DNA of 64,000 nucleotides, taken from Aminobacter sp. AP02. Lineage in GTDB: Bacteria; Pseudomonadota; Alphaproteobacteria; Rhizobiales; Rhizobiaceae. The DNA is taken from assembly GCF_003148805.1 (NCBI RefSeq), contig NZ_QGGX01000014.1, positions 1 to 64,000 on the forward strand, in the 5' to 3' direction. A program made the position numbers and the translations under genes. The notes beneath the pieces are model-generated. The model was not told where the DNA came from. It was given only the letters and a program-made list of their open reading frames with translations, and made no database searches. The first letter of the stretch is position 1. The number at the start of each line of letters is the position of its first letter. Below, one piece after another: positions 8,576 through 16,740 of this stretch.

Positions 8576-9799
8576 TTAACGGCCGCTGCTCGTGCCGAGT
8601 CGGACTGCAAACCAGGAAGCGAGCACCGGCAGGATGATCGATGCGGCAATGAATACCGGGCCTGCACCCCATCTGTCGAAGACCAGCGCAGCCGCCGCGA
8701 CGCCCGCCGTTTGGCCAAAGAACAGCGACGAGGCATAGATCGCCACGCCGGTGCCCCGCGCCTCGGGCGCCATCTGCGTCGCGCTTACCTGCAGCGTGTT
8801 GTGCAGCATGTAGAAGCCAAGGCCCATTACAGCGGTGAGCACAGGTGCCAGCCATACGGTGGGCATGACGCTGAGCACGCCGAAGGCGATGGAAAGCACG
8901 AGCCCGCCGCGCCGCGCCAGTCCGGCCGGCCCCATCCAGTCGAGCAGGCGCTGTGAAGTAGCGGAGAAGATGAGTCCGCCCAGGCCGAAGGTAGCAACGA
9001 CCACGCCCGCGCCACCGACGCCCAGGCCGAACCGCTGTTGCAGATGGCTGGCCAGGAACGCCATTGCCCCGAAAACGGCAAAGCCTTCGATGAACACAGC
9101 GCCAAGGACGGTGCGCACCCAGCCGTCGCGCAGCAGGCTGCCCATGCGCTTGAAGAGCGCGACAGGGCCCAGATCCTGGACGAATGACTTAGTTTCGGCC
9201 TTTCGCCTCAACCAGAGCTCGAACAGCATCGCCGCGCCGACGGCGAATTGCAGGCACGCAATGACCAGGAAAACACTGCGCCAGCCCATGAATTCGCCGA
9301 GCACGCCGCCGATCGCCTGGCCGAATATCACGCCGAGGATCTGGCCCGGCAGGAAGCGGGCTAGCACGTTCTGGCGCTGTTCGAAATCGACCGAATCGCC
9401 AATCCAGGCCAGTGCCATCGGCATGATCGCCGCTGCTGTCGCACCCGACGCCAGGCGCGCGAGGGTCAGCGCGTCGATCGAAACGGCGTAGACGCACAGC
9501 AGCGCGCCGAACCCCGAAAGCAGCGTCGCGACGGTGGCGGTGCGGAATTTGCCGAACCTGTCGCCGATCAGGCCGCCGACCAGCTGGAACATGCCATAGG
9601 TTATGGAAAACGCGATCACCACATTGGCCGCGACTCCGGTGCTAACACCGAACTCACCGCCGATCGCCGGCAGAAGCGGGTCGGCGACGCGAATGGAAGC
9701 GGCGCTGGCAAACGCCGCGAGCGACAGCAGCGCGACCGCGCGCCATGGGATAGGCGCGCGCGCTGCCTCGGCCGCGGGCCTGGTCTTTTCGACAAGCAT
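8576..9799 (-). CDS. MFS transporter
   Basis: A 407 aa major facilitator with 12 predicted helices and the loop 2-3 signature region GDRFGKFRTATVATLLSGFG (about residues 79-98). Similar proteins move small organic acids or drugs. It follows the dienelactone hydrolase gene after 127 nt and belongs to the unit headed by the Tat protein at 11674. Uptake of the aromatic substrate or export of an intermediate is possible; the sequence does not decide. Confidence 0.85.
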   Translation of the reverse strand: MLVEKTRPAAEAARAPIPWRAVALLSLAAFASAASIRVADPLLPAIGGEFGVSTGVAANVVIAFSITYGMFQLVGGLIGDRFGKFRTATVATLLSGFGALLCVYAVSIDALTLARLASGATAAAIMPMALAWIGDSVDFEQRQNVLARFLPGQILGVIFGQAIGGVLGEFMGWRSVFLVIACLQFAVGAAMLFELWLRRKAETKSFVQDLGPVALFKRMGSLLRDGWVRTVLGAVFIEGFAVFGAMAFLASHLQQRFGLGVGGAGVVVATFGLGGLIFSATSQRLLDWMGPAGLARRGGLVLSIAFGVLSVMPTVWLAPVLTAVMGLGFYMLHNTLQVSATQMAPEARGTGVAIYASSLFFGQTAGVAAAALVFDRWGAGPVFIAASIILPVLASWFAVRLGTSSGR

Positions 9800-9926
9800 G
9801 GCTGTTATCCGGACTGGAACAATTGCCCGGCTGGCCGCCGCCGCGAGGCATTTTTGAGCGAAAAGCGGCGGCTGAATGCTGCGCGGCGGTCACCGCCCGA
9901 AGGCGGCGACGGCCGGTCGTCAGCTG

Positions 9927-10646
9927 TTACTTCGCAAAGGCTTCGGCAAAGAAGCTGCGCATGGCTTCCCACGAGCGGCGGTCGGCCCTTTCGTGATAGG
10001 CCACGCCGGGAATGCCAGCGCGATCGGCATAGATGTTGGTGAAGCTGTGCTCGGCGCCGCCATAGACGTTGACCTGCCAGTCGGCCTCGGCGTTGCGCAT
10101 TTCGTCCTGGAAGGTCGAGATCTGGGTATCGGGAACGATGCCATCGCCGCCGCCGGTGCAGACCAGCACCTTGGACTTGACCGCGCCCTTTTGCGCCGGA
10201 TCGACAGCATCGAGGTTGCCGTGGAAGCAGACAACGCCCTTAAGGTCCGCACCGTCTCGGGCAAGCTCCAGCACCGAGATGCCACCAAGGCAGAAGCCGA
10301 TCGCGCCCAGGCGCGAGGAATCGACCTGCGGATGGTTGGCAAGTTGCTCGAGACCAGCGCGCAGGCGATCACGGAAGCTGCGCGAATTGGCGCGCATTTC
10401 GCCGACGATCGGCAGGGCCTCGTTCAGTGCCTTGGGCTGGAACCGGCCGCCGAAGAGGTCGATGGCGAGACCGACATAGCCGAGTTCGGCCAGCCGGCGG
10501 GCCCGCTCCTTGGGCTGTTCGCCCAGGCCCCACAGGTCGTGGATCACCAGCACGCCCGGACGCTTGCCGGTCTGCGTCTCGTCATAGGCAGCATACGCGC
10601 CGAAACTCCGCCCCGTGTGGTTGTAGTCGAAATCTTCGGTCCGCAT
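9927..10646 (-). CDS. Dienelactone hydrolase family protein
   Basis: A 239 aa alpha/beta hydrolase of the DLH type with a cysteine nucleophile in GFCLGG (Cys119), an acid in GGGDGIVPD (Asp168) and His200 in GGAEHSF. The oxyanion-region motif is HDLWGL at 36-41 where classical DLHs have HEIFGL. Family members open lactones such as dienelactone, a product of ring-cleavage pathways. Its position between the MFS permease and the Tat-exported protein suggests a lactone or ester intermediate. Confidence 0.87.
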   Translation of the reverse strand: MRTEDFDYNHTGRSFGAYAAYDETQTGKRPGVLVIHDLWGLGEQPKERARRLAELGYVGLAIDLFGGRFQPKALNEALPIVGEMRANSRSFRDRLRAGLEQLANHPQVDSSRLGAIGFCLGGISVLELARDGADLKGVVCFHGNLDAVDPAQKGAVKSKVLVCTGGGDGIVPDTQISTFQDEMRNAEADWQVNVYGGAEHSFTNIYADRAGIPGVAYHERADRRSWEAMRSFFAEAFAK

Positions 10647-10720
10647 GGCACATGCTCCTCGGTTGGGATTGAACAGCCGTTGGGAGGCCGGACAACACCA
10701 CCGGCCTCTGGATTGAAGTG

Positions 10721-11674
10721 TTAGGCAGCGAGCAGCCGTAGCGCTTCGGATGCCTTCATTCCGTCGCGCACGCCCTTCTGACGAGCGAGGTCGTTGGCCG
10801 CCGAGATAATGCCGTCCTCATAGGTGCTGACGCCATCACCGATGCGCGCCGACAAGGCCGCCACTGCGGCAGCAGCCACGCCAATGGCGTTGCATGCCGG
10901 CAGGCCGCCAATGCCGGTGTGGTTCTTGGCCATGCCCGCGTCGTTGCCGATCCAGCCCTTGACCTTCCACTTCTTGACGAGATCGGCGGCGATGGAGCCC
11001 GAATGCGCACCCCAGGCGATGACGTCGTTGCTGTGGTCGTCTTCCGGCAGGAGATTGGTCAGGGCCGAGGACGCGTAGATGCGGCTGCTGCCGACCTTGT
11101 CCTTTTCGAAAACCTTCTTGTCGAACGGCACCGCGACATCGCTCGGTTTGCCGGCCTGGGCAGCGAGCAGGAGCTTGGCTGCCTCGGTCACGTTTTGGCC
11201 CGGCTTCACGCCAAGAGCCAGCGCCTGGGCGTTGGCGTGGCTGATGATGCCAGCCGCCATCGAGCGGCCGTTCGAGATCGAAGCCGACAGGCATTCCACC
11301 GCAGCGACCGGGAAGTCGTGCTTTTCGCCGAGATACAGGGCGCCGATGCCTGCGTCGTCTTTGCCGATGCCGGCATTGTGCGCGATCATCGCCTTGACGC
11401 CGGTCTTGATGGCATGAGGCAGGTTGGCTGCGCCACAATAGGAGCCGGCAATGACGACATCGTTGATGGTGATGCTCTTGTCATAGATGTAGAGCAGCGA
11501 ATCCATTGCCACGACATTGCCGTTCGAACTCTTGTAGATGGCCTCAACCGTCTTCAGGCCGACCGGTGCAGGATCCGGGTCCGTACCCATAGCCTGGGCC
11601 AGGGCGGTGTTTTTGTAGGCGATCAACGATGCGGCGAGTACTGCGGAGCTGCCTAGGAATGTGCGACGGTTCAT
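10721..11674 (-). CDS. Tat-exported protein of unknown family with internal duplication
   Basis: A 317 aa protein I cannot assign to a named family. The N-terminus MNRRTFLGSSAVLAASLIAY is a clear twin-arginine signal peptide with a likely cleavage after ALAQA (about residue 28), so it is exported folded. The mature part contains two similar halves, about residues 72-172 and 217-317: each begins DV(V/I)(A/I), has a glycine-rich core (HNAGIGKDDAGIGAL at 99-113; NDAGMAKNHTGIGGL at 244-258), then LSA-(S/R)-I-x-(N/D)-G, GIIS-x-AN and an ALRLLAA-like end. It heads the unit with the dienelactone hydrolase and MFS permease, under operator island C. Tat export suggests a cofactor- or metal-containing or oligomeric enzyme (inference). 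Confidence 0.8.
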   Translation of the reverse strand: MNRRTFLGSSAVLAASLIAYKNTALAQAMGTDPDPAPVGLKTVEAIYKSSNGNVVAMDSLLYIYDKSITINDVVIAGSYCGAANLPHAIKTGVKAMIAHNAGIGKDDAGIGALYLGEKHDFPVAAVECLSASISNGRSMAAGIISHANAQALALGVKPGQNVTEAAKLLLAAQAGKPSDVAVPFDKKVFEKDKVGSSRIYASSALTNLLPEDDHSNDVIAWGAHSGSIAADLVKKWKVKGWIGNDAGMAKNHTGIGGLPACNAIGVAAAAVAALSARIGDGVSTYEDGIISAANDLARQKGVRDGMKASEALRLLAA

Positions 11675-11744
11675 AGCGTTTCCCCTTAATGCATCACTTC
11701 TGGACGATTGTGACTTTTTACGTCCGGTGAACTTACATACTTAT

Positions 11745-11801
11745 CATAATTAGGTAATTATGCCACAAGTCAACATCATATTATCATATTTTGGTATTTT
11801 C
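11745..11801. promoter_or_regulatory. Operator island C upstream of the Tat protein gene
   Basis: It contains a perfect 18-bp palindrome, CATAATTA-GG-TAATTATG (11745-11762). Within it ATAATTAGGTAAT (11746-11758) differs at one base from the island A box at 3709-3721. Further upstream, TATTATCATATTTTGG (11779-11794) with TATCA-N5-TGGTA at 11782-11796 matches the second box of island A. The ATG served is at 11674. Confidence 0.62.
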
Positions 11802-11821
11802 GTAACGATTGTTGCGCCGCC

Positions 11822-12196
11822 TTACTCGCACGCACCTCGTTCGACGATCTCGACGCGCCCACCGTCCGGAACCTCGACGAAGGCGACGCGGACACCGGGC
11901 CGGGCCTGTTTCGGCTCGACGGGAAACCGCGCGCCTTTGCGCCGCAATTCGGCGACAGCCCTATCAAACTCATCCGTTGAAAGCGCAAAATGCTCCAATC
12001 CGTTGCGGTCGGGTTCGGCCCCGCCTGCCGGCGCCTGTTCGACATAGATCAGCTGACCAGCCAGGCGTATGACGACGCGAAGGCCATTTGCCGTGTTGCT
12101 GGCAGAAAGCCGCTCCGCCCCGAACATGTCGACATAGGCCTGGGCGGCTGCTTCCGGCTCCCGGTTCCAGCAATGAAGATGATCCAGCGTGAACAT
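11822..12196 (-). CDS. VOC family protein (glyoxalase fold, single module pair)
   Basis: A 124 aa protein beginning MFTLDHLHCWNREPEAAAQA, with the paired beta-alpha-beta-beta-beta layout of a VOC module and a metal-site-like GLEHFALSTDEFDRA (about residues 71-85) and VPDGGRVEIVE end. Such single-module proteins act as dimers in lactone, epoxide or ring-cleavage chemistry. A longer frame opens upstream, but it overlaps the RraA gene and has no VOC sequence before this ATG. It ends the unit that starts at the WrbA gene. Confidence 0.75.
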   Translation of the reverse strand: MFTLDHLHCWNREPEAAAQAYVDMFGAERLSASNTANGLRVVIRLAGQLIYVEQAPAGGAEPDRNGLEHFALSTDEFDRAVAELRRKGARFPVEPKQARPGVRVAFVEVPDGGRVEIVERGACE

Positions 12197-12248
12197 CGCC
12201 CTTACACCCGCTGGCCCGCTTGTGCCACAGCTCCGGCTTCCTGTACCG

Positions 12249-12791
12249 TCACTTGTAGTTTGCCGCCACTTCGAGCGCCGATAGGGGGGCTGCCGTCTGA
12301 CTCCCAAGCTCAAAGTCGAGTTCATTCGGGCTGACCAGGACACAGTCCTCGTCGGCATAGACCCATTGGCCGGGGCTGAATAGGGCTCCGCCGAAATTGA
12401 CGACGCCCTTGCCGACACCCGAAACCGGATTCCAACCACGCCGCGCGGTCGCGCCCAGCGCCTTGACGCCGATGTCTAGCTCGTCGATGGCACAAGAGTC
12501 GCGCACCGCGCCGTAGATCACCACACCCGCCCAGTTATTTGCGACGGCAACGCTTGCGATGCGATCGCCCATGATGCCAACTCTGAGCGAACCGCCACCG
12601 TCGACGACCAGCACTTTGCCCCTGCCGTCCGCCTTCAGCGCGTTCAGGACCGGCAAATGGTCCTCATGCGTCCACACCGTCGCGCATTGCCCAAAGAAGC
12701 GCTTGCGGCGGCCGAAACTGCGAAACTGCAGTTCGCAAACGTGGAGCGTCTGGTGGTAGTGGTCGTAGAGATCGGCAGTTGTCACCATCAT
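12249..12791 (-). CDS. RraA-type aldolase (4-hydroxy-4-methyl-2-oxoglutarate aldolase-like)
   Basis: A protein of about 180 aa of the RraA/HMG-aldolase family. The substrate/metal site is visible in GDRIASVAVANNWAGVVIYG (family pattern G-[DG]-x-[IL]-A-x(3)-A-x-N-x-W-A-G) followed by VRDSCAIDELDIGVKALG with the conserved Arg-Asp. Catabolic members split 4-hydroxy-4-methyl- or 4-carboxy-4-hydroxy-2-oxoadipate type acids into pyruvate plus a second 2-oxoacid. ATG at 12791 (or 12788) is preferred over 12824 because the latter lies well inside the HMG-CoA lyase-like gene. The placement supports a final aldol-cleavage step. RNase E regulation, the other RraA role, is unlikely in this context. Confidence 0.8.
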   Translation of the reverse strand: MMVTTADLYDHYHQTLHVCELQFRSFGRRKRFFGQCATVWTHEDHLPVLNALKADGRGKVLVVDGGGSLRVGIMGDRIASVAVANNWAGVVIYGAVRDSCAIDELDIGVKALGATARRGWNPVSGVGKGVVNFGGALFSPGQWVYADEDCVLVSPNELDFELGSQTAAPLSALEVAANYK

Positions 12792-12804
12792 CGTCGAGTC
12801 GCCT

Positions 12805-13776
12805 TCAGTTGGAGTGCGGTGCATTGCATGTTGCGGCCGGCGTCCGGCCCCCAGCCATCGCCAGTGCCGTTCGGCTGGCCGGCTTGCGACTCAGAACATC
12901 GGAAATCTGCCGACCGGCCTCGACCAGCGCCATGAGGTCGACACCGGTTTCGATGCCAAGCCCATCAAGCATGTAGACCAGGTCTTCGGTCGCGAGATTG
13001 CCAGCGGCCCCAGGCGAAAACGGGCATCCGCCGAGACCAGAGACCGAGCTGTCGACCACCGAAATGCCCAGCTCGAGGCATGTCAGCGTGTTGGCAAGGG
13101 CCTGGCCGTAGGTGTCGTGGAAATGCACAGCCACCTGTTCGCGTGGAATGGCGGCGATCGCGGCTTCGGCCATTGCCCTGGCCAGCCTTGGCGAGGCTGC
13201 GCCTGTCGTGTCGCACATGGAAATTTCGTAGCAGCCCATCTCGCTCAGGCTGGCAGCGATTTCGGCGGCGCCGCCGGGTTTGACCCAGCCTTCATAGGGG
13301 CAGTGCACCGCGCATGAGACATAGCCCCGGATCCGCATGCCGTAAGCTTGCGCCCCCGCCGCCACTTCGGCGAAGCGCGCTAGACTTTCCTGGCGCGAGG
13401 CGCGGAGGTTGGCACGCGCAAAGCTTTCTGTCGCCGCGGCAAAGATGGCGACCGTGCGCGCGCCGGCCTCCTTGGCCAGTTCCAGGCCGCGAAGGTTGGG
13501 GACCAGCACCGGCAACTCGACGCCTTCGCCGCCACGGAAATGCGCAACGATGCGGTCGGTGTCCGCCATTTGCGGCACCCAGCGCGCCGCAACGAAGCTG
13601 CCGGCCTCGATCGTCTTCAGCCCGGCAGCGATAAGGCTCTCGACAAGCGACAGCTTGGCTGCGAGGGGCACGACACCCTTCTCATTCTGGAGGCCGTCGC
13701 GCGGCCCGACCTCCACGATCCTGACCGACTTGGGCAGCGCCCCGCCAGAGACGCCGAAAGTGCCTACCCCGGTCAT
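12805..13776 (-). CDS. Hydroxymethylglutaryl-CoA lyase family enzyme
   Basis: A 323 aa TIM-barrel acyl-CoA lyase of the HMGL-like group. Motifs include EVGPRDGLQNE (residues 22-32), the metal ligands in HFHDTYGQ, and the active-site loop GLGGCPFSPGAAGN with its catalytic cysteine. The family splits 3-hydroxy-3-methylglutaryl-CoA or related 3-hydroxyacyl-CoAs into a short acyl-CoA and an oxoacid. Its ATG overlaps the stop of the CoA-transferase gene by 4 nt, so the two are translated together and probably activate and then cleave one substrate. Confidence 0.9.
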   Translation of the reverse strand: MTGVGTFGVSGGALPKSVRIVEVGPRDGLQNEKGVVPLAAKLSLVESLIAAGLKTIEAGSFVAARWVPQMADTDRIVAHFRGGEGVELPVLVPNLRGLELAKEAGARTVAIFAAATESFARANLRASRQESLARFAEVAAGAQAYGMRIRGYVSCAVHCPYEGWVKPGGAAEIAASLSEMGCYEISMCDTTGAASPRLARAMAEAAIAAIPREQVAVHFHDTYGQALANTLTCLELGISVVDSSVSGLGGCPFSPGAAGNLATEDLVYMLDGLGIETGVDLMALVEAGRQISDVLSRKPASRTALAMAGGRTPAATCNAPHSN

Positions 13777-15029
13777 GCCACCCCGTCCTGCCGCAACCGC
13801 GCGATCTGTTCGGCGTCTAAACCGAGCCGGCGGGATAGGATGTCGTCGGTGTCGGCGCCGAGTTCCGGACCGGTCCAGCGGACACGTCCTGGCGTCGCCG
13901 AGAGTTTTGGGAAAACCCCTTGCATGGTCACGCTGCCCAGCGTTGGATCGGGCACCTCAAGAACTGCCTCGCGTGCCCTGAAATGTGGATCTTCGGCGAC
14001 CGCCCTTGCGTCGTTGACGGGCCCCGCGGGGACGCCATGCTCGTCCATCAGCTCCAGCAATTCGGCTTGTGTCTTGGTCACTGTCCAGCTGGCAATGATC
14101 TCGTCGAGTTCATGCTGGTAGCGGCCACGCGCCGCATGGCTTGCAAATCGTTCGTCAATTGCGAGCTCCGCCGCATCCATGGCGATAGCCAGTTCCTTGA
14201 ACAGGCCGTCGGCATTGGCGCCGATCAGCACGGGCTGGCCATCAGCGGTGGGATAGAGATTTGAAGGAGCGATACCGGGAAGGAGCGGGCCGGTGCGCTT
14301 GCGGATCGCGCCCGTTTCAGCGAATTCGGAGATAACGCTTTCGAGAACGCCGAGCACGCTCTCGGCGATCGACACGTCAACGTCCTGTCCCTTGCCTTGA
14401 CTACACGGCCGCGCCACCAACGCCGAGAGCACGCCAATCGTGGCATAAAGACCGGCGAGCGAGTCACCGATCGAAATGCCCACACGCGTTGGCATCCTGT
14501 CGGGATGGCCAGTGAGGCTCCTGAGGCCGCTCATCGCCTCGGCGATGGCGCCGAAGCCGGCCCGGTCGCTGTAGGGGCCGGTCTGGCCGAAACCCGACAC
14601 GCGGGCAACGATGAGCTTGTCGTTTTCCTGGCGCAGCGTGTCGGGTGCAAGTCCCCATCGTTCCAGCGTTCCTGGTCGGAAGTTCTCGATCAGAACGTCT
14701 GCGTCGCGAACAAGTTCACGTACGATCTGCTGGGCTTCGGGCTTGCGCAGGTTAAGGGTAACGGAGCGCTTGTTGCGGCCGATGACCGGCCACCACAGCG
14801 AACGCCCGTTGGTGGCCTTTACCGCACCCCACTGGCGCATCGCGTCGCCGATGATCGGCGGCTCGATCTTGATGACCTCCGCTCCCAGGTCGGCAAGCAG
14901 CTGGCCGCAGAACGGGCCGGCGATGAACGAGCCGAGCTCGACCACCCTGATCTGCGACAGCGGCCCGCTGGACAGCGCCGGTGCCTGATCGCAAGTTACC
15001 GATCGCCCGTCCTCGACGTGCGTACTCAT
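13773..15029 (-). CDS. Family III CoA transferase (CaiB/BaiF type)
   Basis: A 418 aa CoA transferase: RVVELGSFIAGPFCGQLLAD near the N-terminus, LNLRKPEAQ, VLIENFRPGTLERWGL, SGFGQTGPY and the catalytic-aspartate region GISIGDSLAGLYATIG. These enzymes move CoA from a donor acyl-CoA to an organic acid. The ATG at 15029 has a strong GGGAGGAGAG site 6 nt upstream and is preferred to the open frame extending to 15068. With the HMG-CoA lyase-like gene it forms an activate-and-cleave pair. Confidence 0.9.
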   Translation of the reverse strand: MSTHVEDGRSVTCDQAPALSSGPLSQIRVVELGSFIAGPFCGQLLADLGAEVIKIEPPIIGDAMRQWGAVKATNGRSLWWPVIGRNKRSVTLNLRKPEAQQIVRELVRDADVLIENFRPGTLERWGLAPDTLRQENDKLIVARVSGFGQTGPYSDRAGFGAIAEAMSGLRSLTGHPDRMPTRVGISIGDSLAGLYATIGVLSALVARPCSQGKGQDVDVSIAESVLGVLESVISEFAETGAIRKRTGPLLPGIAPSNLYPTADGQPVLIGANADGLFKELAIAMDAAELAIDERFASHAARGRYQHELDEIIASWTVTKTQAELLELMDEHGVPAGPVNDARAVAEDPHFRAREAVLEVPDPTLGSVTMQGVFPKLSATPGRVRWTGPELGADTDDILSRRLGLDAEQIARLRQDGVA

Positions 15030-15088
15030 CGCAACTCTCCTCCCAAAGTTGATTGCCGCGGCCTCCACCGCGGCATCGTGATCGGCAG

Positions 15089-16096
15089 CTATCCGCCGAT
15101 CTTTGCGCCCTGTTCCTCATAGAAGCGGATGGCGCCGGCATGAAACGGCAGCGCAGTGTCGGTGCACAACACCTGCGCGCTGATCGGCGAGGTCAGCGGG
15201 CTGAACGGGCTGGGATACATGCCCTCGACCTCCGAGGCATGCTGCACGATCGCCTGGGTGACGAGATAGGCATAGCGCTCTGGCAGATCGCGGCGGCAAT
15301 ACAGGCACCAGCCGCTGAAGTCGACGCAGGCCACGTCCTGGTTCTGCAGGCGGAACTTACCAGCCGGCAGGGTCGCCGTCCTGGCGCCATATTTGGCTTC
15401 GAGCCGATTCAGCACCGCCTCGTCGATCGACAGGAACTGCATGTCGACGGTATCGGTCATATCCTTCCATGGCTTGGTCATGATCGCCTCGTCGAAGATC
15501 GCGTCGAGCTCGCCGTCACGCAGCTTGTCGATACGGCTCTTCTGCTTGACGTGTACCGCAAGCGCCTCAATCGGCGCCCGGTCGGAATCGATGACCTGGC
15601 CGCCCCAGGCTTCGATGTCGGCAAGACTGAAGCCGTATTCTTCCAGTACCTTGTCGATGATCCAACCGCCTGGATGATCCATGCCACGCGGCGGGATGCC
15701 GACACGCAGCGGAATCTTGCGGTCGCGGATCTGCTCGATGCTGGTGATGCCCAGTTCCTTGCGCACCATCATCGTCGATACGTCGTGGTGCGGCAGCACG
15801 GCCAGCGCCACCAGGTCGAGTTCGTGATTGGAGGCGACCTTGGCCTCGCTGATCGCCTTCACCAGCCATGGCGGCGAGGACATGCCGGTGTGATAGACGC
15901 CGCGATGCACCAGCTCAGGCCCTTCGAAGCACATCTGGCCGGCATGCTTGGTATGGGTCGAGATGGTCGACCCCTTGGGCAGCGGGCTGTGATAGCCGTT
16001 CAGCGCATGCGCCAGCACCGCGCCCAGCCGCAGCCAGTTGAAGCCCGGCGTCAGCATCTTGAATTCGACCGGATGGTCGTCGTCGAGAATGATCAA
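15089..16096 (-). CDS. TAXI/NMT1-like solute-binding fold protein without signal peptide
   Basis: A 335 aa protein of the periplasmic-binding-protein fold, resembling the TAXI family of TRAP receptors (for example SSPPWLVKAISE, the LRVGIPPRG segment and the C-terminal ALPFHAGAIRFYEEQG). It has no signal peptide: the product starts MIILDDDHPVEFKML from a TTG at 16096 with AGAGG about 6 nt upstream, and the next gene's stop at 16142 leaves no room for one. It is therefore predicted to be cytoplasmic. Members of the NMT1-like fold have been recruited as enzymes (4,5-dihydroxyphthalate decarboxylase is one), so an enzyme of this pathway is a real alternative to a receptor. Confidence 0.72.
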   Translation of the reverse strand: MIILDDDHPVEFKMLTPGFNWLRLGAVLAHALNGYHSPLPKGSTISTHTKHAGQMCFEGPELVHRGVYHTGMSSPPWLVKAISEAKVASNHELDLVALAVLPHHDVSTMMVRKELGITSIEQIRDRKIPLRVGIPPRGMDHPGGWIIDKVLEEYGFSLADIEAWGGQVIDSDRAPIEALAVHVKQKSRIDKLRDGELDAIFDEAIMTKPWKDMTDTVDMQFLSIDEAVLNRLEAKYGARTATLPAGKFRLQNQDVACVDFSGWCLYCRRDLPERYAYLVTQAIVQHASEVEGMYPSPFSPLTSPISAQVLCTDTALPFHAGAIRFYEEQGAKIGG

Positions 16097-16141
16097 GGTA
16101 ACCTCTATTCAATGTTGGCTTGCGGCGGGCGTGGCGAAATG

Positions 16142-16726
16142 TCAGGCGGATTTGCCCGGCACGTTCGGCCAGTCGTGGGCAAGGTCGGACCACTTCATGA
16201 TGCCGACGCCCGGCGCGCCCATCATCAGCGACTTGTCCTCGGGATAGGGCTCCCATGTACAGATCTCGAGCTTGTGACCTTCCGGAGTCATGAAGTAGAA
16301 GGTGGTGCAGTCGATGCCGCGGTGACGGTAGGGCCCCGACACCGGGATGATCTTCTTCAGGCGCTCGAAATTGGCTTCGAGGTCCTTGGCCGTGACCTTG
16401 AACGCCACGTGCGGGGCGATGTTCTCGTCATCCTTGCGCACGGTCATGTCGCCTTCCGGCACCTCGGTGCACTGGAACAGCACGTCACCGACGCGGATGA
16501 AGATGTGGGGCACGCGACCCATGTTGCGGTCAGTCTCATCAAAGCCGGCATAGTAGTAGGGCACGCCGCCGAGTACTTCACGTACGAAACGCTCCATTAG
16601 CGCGATGTTGCGCGTAGGCAGCGCGAAATGGTCGACACTAGCGAGGCCGAATGCATTCTCTCGGCTCTTGTCCCGCTCGCCGGGCGCCATGGTCCTGTTC
16701 TGTAGGCCGATCTCAGTTGTAGACAC
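16142..16726 (-). CDS. VOC family dioxygenase/glyoxalase-like protein
   Basis: A 194 aa VOC protein with two half-modules: ASVDHFALPTRNIALMERFV (about residues 30-49), APHVAFKVTAKDLEANF (about 104-120) and a final GHKLEICTWEPYP that supplies a glutamate ligand. His33, His105 and Glu154 could form a 2-His-1-carboxylate metal site. The start is a GTG at 16726 preceded by AAAGGAGGAAAC. It follows the WrbA-like gene by 14 nt and is the third VOC protein of the island; a ring-cleavage or isomerase role is possible. Confidence 0.78.
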   Translation of the reverse strand: MSTTEIGLQNRTMAPGERDKSRENAFGLASVDHFALPTRNIALMERFVREVLGGVPYYYAGFDETDRNMGRVPHIFIRVGDVLFQCTEVPEGDMTVRKDDENIAPHVAFKVTAKDLEANFERLKKIIPVSGPYRHRGIDCTTFYFMTPEGHKLEICTWEPYPEDKSLMMGAPGVGIMKWSDLAHDWPNVPGKSA

Positions 16727-16740
16727 GTTTGTTTCCTCCT

